Assembly (NCBI GenBank): GCA_020025195.1
Contig: JAHHSN010000044.1
Coordinates: 1-8,755, forward strand
DNA from: Angelakisella sp.
GTDB lineage: Bacteria > Bacillota > Clostridia > Oscillospirales > Ruminococcaceae
Length of the DNA: 8,755 nucleotides
Direction of reading: 5' to 3'
Within the stretch, counting starts at the first letter, position 1; each line of letters starts with the position of its first letter. A model generated the notes under the pieces. It searched no databases. It was not told the DNA's origin and saw nothing but the letters and a program-made list of their open reading frames with translations. The translations under genes and the position numbers were made by a program. Shown piece after piece: positions 5,841 through 8,755 of this stretch.

Positions 5841-5888
5841 AATCCACACGGTTCCCATTGTGGAAAACTCGGTGGAAAGTGTGGAAAG
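5841..5888. repeat. GTGGAAA-rich element, copy B
   Basis: GTGGAAA occurs three times in direct orientation, starting at 5860, 5872 and 5881. The 29-base core 5859-5887 matches copy A (3443-3471) at 26 positions. An inverted TCCACA (5843-5848) lies just upstream. Copy B is about 130 bases upstream of the aspS promoter and about 240 bases upstream of the pgi promoter. Confidence 0.6.
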
Positions 5889-6015
5889 GAAGAATCGAGG
5901 GGAGCCTTTTTACAAAAAGTATAGCTGCCTTGTCAGAAAATGCAGGATTACCCGTCAAATTTCGACCTCTTTTTCCCACGCCGCCCCCAAATTTTGCCGG
6001 GGGAGCCAAAACCCT

Positions 6016-6044
6016 TTGAAAGCGGGGGGGAAAAGTGATATAAT
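6016..6044 (+). promoter_or_regulatory. Sigma-A promoter of aspS
   Basis: TTGAAA (6016-6021) and a perfect TATAAT (6039-6044) are separated by 17 bases. The predicted transcript starts near 6051, leaving a leader of only about 52 nt, which is too short for a T-box riboswitch. Confidence 0.88.
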
Positions 6045-6064
6045 ATGACGGTAATTTTGAGAGT

Positions 6065-6087
6065 GGGGCAGATGGCCCCGCCGTCTG
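6065..6087 (+). promoter_or_regulatory. Two mutually exclusive hairpins in the aspS leader
   Basis: GGGGC-AGATG-GCCCC (6065-6079) and CAGATGGC-CCC-GCCGTCTG (6069-6087, one T-G wobble) overlap, so only one can form. The longer one ends next to the AAGGAG ribosome binding site (6088-6093) without covering it. An effect on translation is possible but unproven. Confidence 0.4.
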
Positions 6088-6102
6088 AAGGAGAGTAACG
6101 TT

Positions 6103-7893
6103 ATGGCAGATACAATGCAGGGCCTCAAGCGGTCCGTCTATTGCGGAGAAGTCACCCGCGAAATGGTCGGTCAGGAAGTCGTCGTCTGCGGCTGGGCGCA
6201 GAAAACCCGTGATATGGGTACGCTGGTCTTTATTGACCTCAGAGACCGGACCGGCATCGTGCAGCTGGCGTTTGATAAGAACTCCGACCCCGCGCTGCTC
6301 AAAAAGGCCGGGAGCGTCCGTGCGGAATATGTACTGATGGCACGGGGCCGGCTCCGCATCCGGGAGTCTGTGAACCATGAGATCCCCACCGGCGAGGTGG
6401 AGGTCTATGTGGAGGAGCTTCGCATCCTCGCGGAGAGCGAGACCCCTCCCTTTGCCATCGCCGACGGCACCAATGTCAAGGAGGAGCTGCGGCTCAAATA
6501 CCGCTATCTGGACCTCCGCCGTCCCGAGATGCAGTCCGCCATCGCGCTGCGCCACCGCATCGTCAAGCTGGCGCGCGACTACTACGACCGCAACCGCTTC
6601 CTTGAGATCGAGACTCCCATCCTCATCAAATCCACCCCCGAGGGCGCCCGCGACTATCTGGTCCCCAGCCGGGTGCAGCAGGGCAAGTTCTATGCCCTGC
6701 CCCAGTCCCCCCAGCTCTACAAGCAGATCCTGATGATCTCCGGCTTTGACCGCTATATGCAGATCGCGCGCTGCTTCCGTGACGAGGACCTCCGCGCCGA
6801 CCGTCAGCCGGAATTCACCCAGATCGACCTCGAGATGTCCTTTGTGGATGAAGAGGACGTCATGACCGTGAACGAGGGCTTCATGAAGGAGGTCTTCAAG
6901 GAGATTCTGGGCCGTGACCTTAAGACTCCGTTCCGCCGCCTTAAATATAAGGACGCGATGGAGCAGTACGGCAGCGACAAGCCCGATACCCGCTTTGACC
7001 TCAAGCTCCACGACCTTTCCGAGGTCCTGAGGAACACCGAATTCAAGGTGTTTTCCGGCGCCATCGCCGCAGGCGGCTCGGTCCGCGGCATCAATGTGAA
7101 GGGCGCGGCGGAGAAGCTCTCCCGCAAGGAGATCGACAAGCTCACCGACTTTGTAAAGACCTACCGGGCGAAGGGCCTTGCCTTCACCCGCTGGACCCAT
7201 GAGGCCTGCTCCTCCTCCTACGAGAAATTCCTTTCCCCGGAGGAGACCGCGGCGGTTCGGGCGGCGCTCGGCGCCGAGGAGGGCGACCTTCTTCTCATCG
7301 TGGCGGACGCGAAGAACAGCGTGGTCTTCGATTCCCTCGGCCAGCTCCGCTGCCACCTCGCGAAGAAGCTGGAGCTCATCCCGGAGGGCAGCTTCGACCT
7401 CCTCTGGGTCACCGAATTCCCGCTCTATGAATACAGCGAGGAGGAGGGCCGCTACGTCGCGATGCACCATCCCTTCACCAGCCCCATGCTGGAGGATATG
7501 GACAAGATCGAGAGCGACCCCGGCCATTGCCGCGCCCGTGCCTATGATATGGTTATGAACGGCTGCGAGGTCGGCGGCGGCTCCATCCGCATCAACACCC
7601 CCGAGGTGCAGAACCGGATGTTTAAGGCACTCGGCTTCACCCCGGAGAGCATCGAGGAGCGCTTCGGCTTCCTCGTCAACGCCTTCAACTACGGCGCGCC
7701 CCCTCACGGCGGCATGGCGTTCGGTCTGGACCGGCTGGTGATGCTGCTCCTCGGCAAGGACTCCATCAAGGAGGTTATCGCCTTCCCGAAGGTGCAGAAC
7801 GCGAGCGAGCTGATGAGCGGCTGCCCCACCGAGGTGGAGGACGCGGCGCTGAACGAGCTGGCCATCAAGGTCGAGCTTCCTTCGGAGGATTAA
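6103..7893 (+). CDS. aspS: Aspartyl-tRNA synthetase (bacterial type)
   Basis: This class II synthetase charges tRNA-Asp with aspartate in the cytosol. The N-terminal OB-fold anticodon-binding domain spans about residues 10-110, with VFIDLRDRTGIVQ at 42-54. The class II catalytic core has motif 1 around FLEIETPILIKSTPEGARDY (166-185), motif 2 CFRDEDLRADRQPEFTQIDL (224-243) and motif 3 GAPPHGGMAFGLDRL (531-545) with the ATP-binding arginine. The long insert between motifs 2 and 3 (about 300-420) is the GAD domain that marks bacterial AspRS. The length of 596 aa is typical. ATG at 6103 has AAGGAG (6088-6093) 9 nt upstream. A near-consensus promoter precedes it. Whether it also charges tRNA-Asn (non-discriminating, needing GatCAB) cannot be settled here; that would need a check for asnS and gatCAB elsewhere in the genome. 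ybaK follows closely. Confidence 0.97.
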   Translation: MADTMQGLKRSVYCGEVTREMVGQEVVVCGWAQKTRDMGTLVFIDLRDRTGIVQLAFDKNSDPALLKKAGSVRAEYVLMARGRLRIRESVNHEIPTGEVEVYVEELRILAESETPPFAIADGTNVKEELRLKYRYLDLRRPEMQSAIALRHRIVKLARDYYDRNRFLEIETPILIKSTPEGARDYLVPSRVQQGKFYALPQSPQLYKQILMISGFDRYMQIARCFRDEDLRADRQPEFTQIDLEMSFVDEEDVMTVNEGFMKEVFKEILGRDLKTPFRRLKYKDAMEQYGSDKPDTRFDLKLHDLSEVLRNTEFKVFSGAIAAGGSVRGINVKGAAEKLSRKEIDKLTDFVKTYRAKGLAFTRWTHEACSSSYEKFLSPEETAAVRAALGAEEGDLLLIVADAKNSVVFDSLGQLRCHLAKKLELIPEGSFDLLWVTEFPLYEYSEEEGRYVAMHHPFTSPMLEDMDKIESDPGHCRARAYDMVMNGCEVGGGSIRINTPEVQNRMFKALGFTPESIEERFGFLVNAFNYGAPPHGGMAFGLDRLVMLLLGKDSIKEVIAFPKVQNASELMSGCPTEVEDAALNELAIKVELPSED

Positions 7894-7904
7894 CCATAAA
7901 AAAG

Positions 7905-7957
7905 ACCCTGCCCGCGCGGAAAGCCCCTCAAGGCCCCGACGCGGGCGTTCTTATAAA
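7905..7957 (+). terminator. Probable weak terminator after aspS
   Basis: Stem GCCCGCG (7910-7916) pairs with CGCGGGC (7940-7946) around an inner GCC/GGC pairing, then GTTCTTAT. The downstream T content is low, so read-through into ybaK is plausible. The upstream A6 run makes it a better terminator for reverse-strand transcription. Confidence 0.5.
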
Positions 7958-7974
7958 CGGAGGTGTATCCCCTT

Positions 7975-8448
7975 TTGAACAAAACCAACGTCATGCGGAT
8001 CCTCGAAAGTGAGGACATCCCCTATACCCCCCACGAATACCCCGTGGATGAAAACGATCTCTCCGGGGTGCATACCGCCGCGGCGCTGGGGCTCCCCGCC
8101 GAGCAGCTTTTCAAGACGCTGGTCCTGCGGGGCGAACGGACGGGGCTTTTTGTCTGCTGCGTCCCCTCCAACGGCGAGGTGGACCTCAAAAAAGCCGCCA
8201 AAGCCGCCGGGGATAAAGCTGCGGTGATGCTCCACATGAAGGAGCTGCTCCCCGCGACCGGCTACATCCGGGGTGGGTGCTCCCCCATCGGCATGAAGAA
8301 AAAGCTCCCCACCTTTCTCGATGAGACCTCCATCCTCTGGGAGACCATCTGTGTCTCGGCGGGTACGCGCGGGCTCATGGTGGAGTGCTCCCCCAACGAC
8401 CTCGTCCGTTACCTCGGTGCGCCGCAGGTCGATCTCCTGAAGGAGTAA
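7975..8448 (+). CDS. ybaK: YbaK/EbsC-type aminoacyl-tRNA deacylase
   Basis: This predicted trans-editing enzyme hydrolyses misacylated tRNA; the family type member clears Cys-tRNA(Pro). It shows the family pattern: N-terminal TNVMRILESEDIPY (residues 4-17), the key lysine in LFKTLVLRG (Lys47), VDLKKAAKAAG (69-79), the glycine loop GYIRGGCSPIGMKKKLPT (96-113) and SAGTRGL (128-134). The length of 157 aa is normal. TTG at 7975 is preferred as start: GGAGGT (7959-7964) lies 10 nt upstream and the product begins MNKTNVMRIL, like homologues. A GTG at 7963 overlaps the ribosome binding site and is rejected. It lies 81 bases after aspS behind a weak terminator, so it may be partly co-transcribed with aspS. 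Its last 48 codons are duplicated just downstream. Confidence 0.92.
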   Translation: MNKTNVMRILESEDIPYTPHEYPVDENDLSGVHTAAALGLPAEQLFKTLVLRGERTGLFVCCVPSNGEVDLKKAAKAAGDKAAVMLHMKELLPATGYIRGGCSPIGMKKKLPTFLDETSILWETICVSAGTRGLMVECSPNDLVRYLGAPQVDLLKE

Positions 8449-8452
8449 ACCA

Positions 8453-8497
8453 AAGTCCCCTTCGGCTTCCCTTTTGGGGGCGGGAGGGGCTTTTTTC
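8453..8497 (+). terminator. Intrinsic terminator of ybaK
   Basis: AGTCCCC with following bases pairs with GGGAGGGGCT across a bulged GC-rich stem, then TTTTTTC (8491-8497). The same unit recurs at 8679-8721. Confidence 0.75.
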
Positions 8498-8520
8498 TGT
8501 AAACGGGCGCCCCAAGGGGA

Positions 8521-8668
8521 AAAGCGCCCCACCTTTCTCGATGAGACCTTCCTCCTCCGGGAGACCCTCTGCCGCTCGGCGGGTACGCGCGGGCTCATGG
8601 TGGAGTGCTCCCCCAACGACCTCGTCCGTTACCTCGGTGCTCCGCAGGTCGATCTCCTGAAGGAGTGA
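8521..8668 (+). pseudogene. Tandem duplicate of the ybaK 3' end (48 codons)
   Basis: This segment matches 8301-8448 at an exact 220-base offset with 138 of 148 bases identical by hand count. 8575-8640 is an unbroken 66-base identity to 8355-8420. It repeats ybaK from KLPTFLDE to the stop. The differences cluster in the first half and change six residues: Leu to Arg, Ser to Phe, Ile to Leu (twice), Trp to Arg and Val to Arg. There are only two silent changes, and the stop is TGA instead of TAA. The frame stays open, but upstream there is only the ybaK terminator and no ribosome binding site. It lacks the catalytic lysine and glycine loop. It is most likely a non-functional remnant of a partial tandem duplication. 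Confidence 0.85.
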
Positions 8669-8678
8669 AACGAACCCA

Positions 8679-8721
8679 AAGTCCCCTTCGGCTCCCTTTG
8701 GGGGGCGGGAGGGGATTTTTT
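8679..8721 (+). terminator. Duplicate copy of the ybaK terminator
   Basis: This is the counterpart of 8453-8497, repeated with the gene fragment. GTCCCCTTCGGCT and GGGCGGGAGGGG are retained, followed by ATTTTTTC. An insertion of about six bases (near 8669-8675) separates it from the duplicated stop. The closing base pair is changed (GGGGA for GGGGC). Confidence 0.7.
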
Positions 8722-8755
8722 CTGTAAATTGTGCCTCCCCGGATGCAGAGTGTGC

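Larger units (their letters stand above)
5560..6102. other. 543-bp divergent intergenic region between pgi and aspS
   Basis: The pgi promoter lies at one end and the aspS promoter at the other. Between them are an inverted repeat CCAGCGGG/CCCGCTGG (5675-5682 and 5702-5709), a second with arms GGCGTTTTCC (5774-5783) and its near complement (5795-5807), and GTGGAAA element B (5859-5887). No T-box leader or convincing small gene is seen. Confidence 0.65.

Noticed and set aside
5765..6019. Possible small plus-strand gene starting at ATG 5765 with an AAGGA upstream
   Set aside because: The product is low-complexity, basic and proline-rich, and part of it (WKTRWKVWKGR) is just a translation of the GTGGAAA repeats. 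No domain is visible.
6045..6102. T-box riboswitch upstream of aspS
   Set aside because: The promoter leaves about 52 nt, and no T-box sequence or antiterminator/terminator pair is visible.
5599..7707. Long reverse-strand open frame (702 codons) over aspS
   Set aside because: It is the complement of aspS codons (rich in Leu, Ala, Gly, Val and His) and covers the aspS promoter. It has no recognisable domain or ribosome binding site.
8474..8668. The duplicated ybaK end as a real 64-aa gene starting at TTG 8474
   Set aside because: The start lies inside the ybaK terminator with no ribosome binding site, and the fragment lacks the active-site parts of the family.
1..8755. CRISPR array, tRNA/rRNA genes, insertion sequence or prophage
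   Set aside because: There are no regularly spaced repeats with unique spacers, no recognisable tRNA or rRNA segment, and no transposase, integrase or phage gene in any frame.

Overview
The window looks like a stretch of chromosome from a GC-rich, endospore-forming member of the Firmicutes (Bacillota), most likely a clostridial gut-type lineage such as Oscillospiraceae. This inference rests on a tiny spoVM gene, strong AGGAGG-type ribosome binding sites, GTG and TTG starts, Gram-positive-type Pgi and a DacF-like D,D-carboxypeptidase. No exact species can be named from sequence alone.

Layout. Bases 1-284 are non-coding with dispersed repeats. dacF (285-1502, +) encodes an exported D-Ala-D-Ala carboxypeptidase. 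It converges on spoVM (1584-1673, -), a 29-codon sporulation gene that is easy to miss, and the two share a bidirectional terminator. Bases 1674-2455 hold no credible gene but carry a dense run of palindromes and dispersed repeat pieces, ending in the gpsA promoter. gpsA (2456-3412, +; glycerol-3-phosphate dehydrogenase) is followed by a 29-bp GTGGAAA-rich element, an AT-rich 11-bp tandem repeat and a terminator. On the minus strand, pgi (4225-5559; glucose-6-phosphate isomerase) and a small P-loop protein gene of unknown role (3735-4154) form a likely two-gene operon with a clear promoter and terminator. A 543-bp intergenic region with a second copy of the GTGGAAA element and a near-consensus promoter leads into aspS (6103-7893, +). 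That is followed by a YbaK-type aminoacyl-tRNA deacylase gene (7975-8448, +). Directly after ybaK, its last 48 codons, stop codon and terminator are repeated at an offset of 220 bases, a decayed tandem 3'-end duplication.

Functionally the genes are core housekeeping and sporulation genes. DacF (wall trimming) and SpoVM (coat anchoring) fit spore or envelope maturation. GpsA and Pgi sit in central and lipid metabolism. AspS and YbaK both act on aminoacyl-tRNA (charging and editing). I see no complete new defence, mobile or biosynthetic system. The points most worth a second look are the missed spoVM gene, the ybaK 3'-end duplication, the paired GTGGAAA elements (one next to an AT-rich tandem repeat), the palindrome array before gpsA, and the uncharacterised P-loop protein behind pgi.
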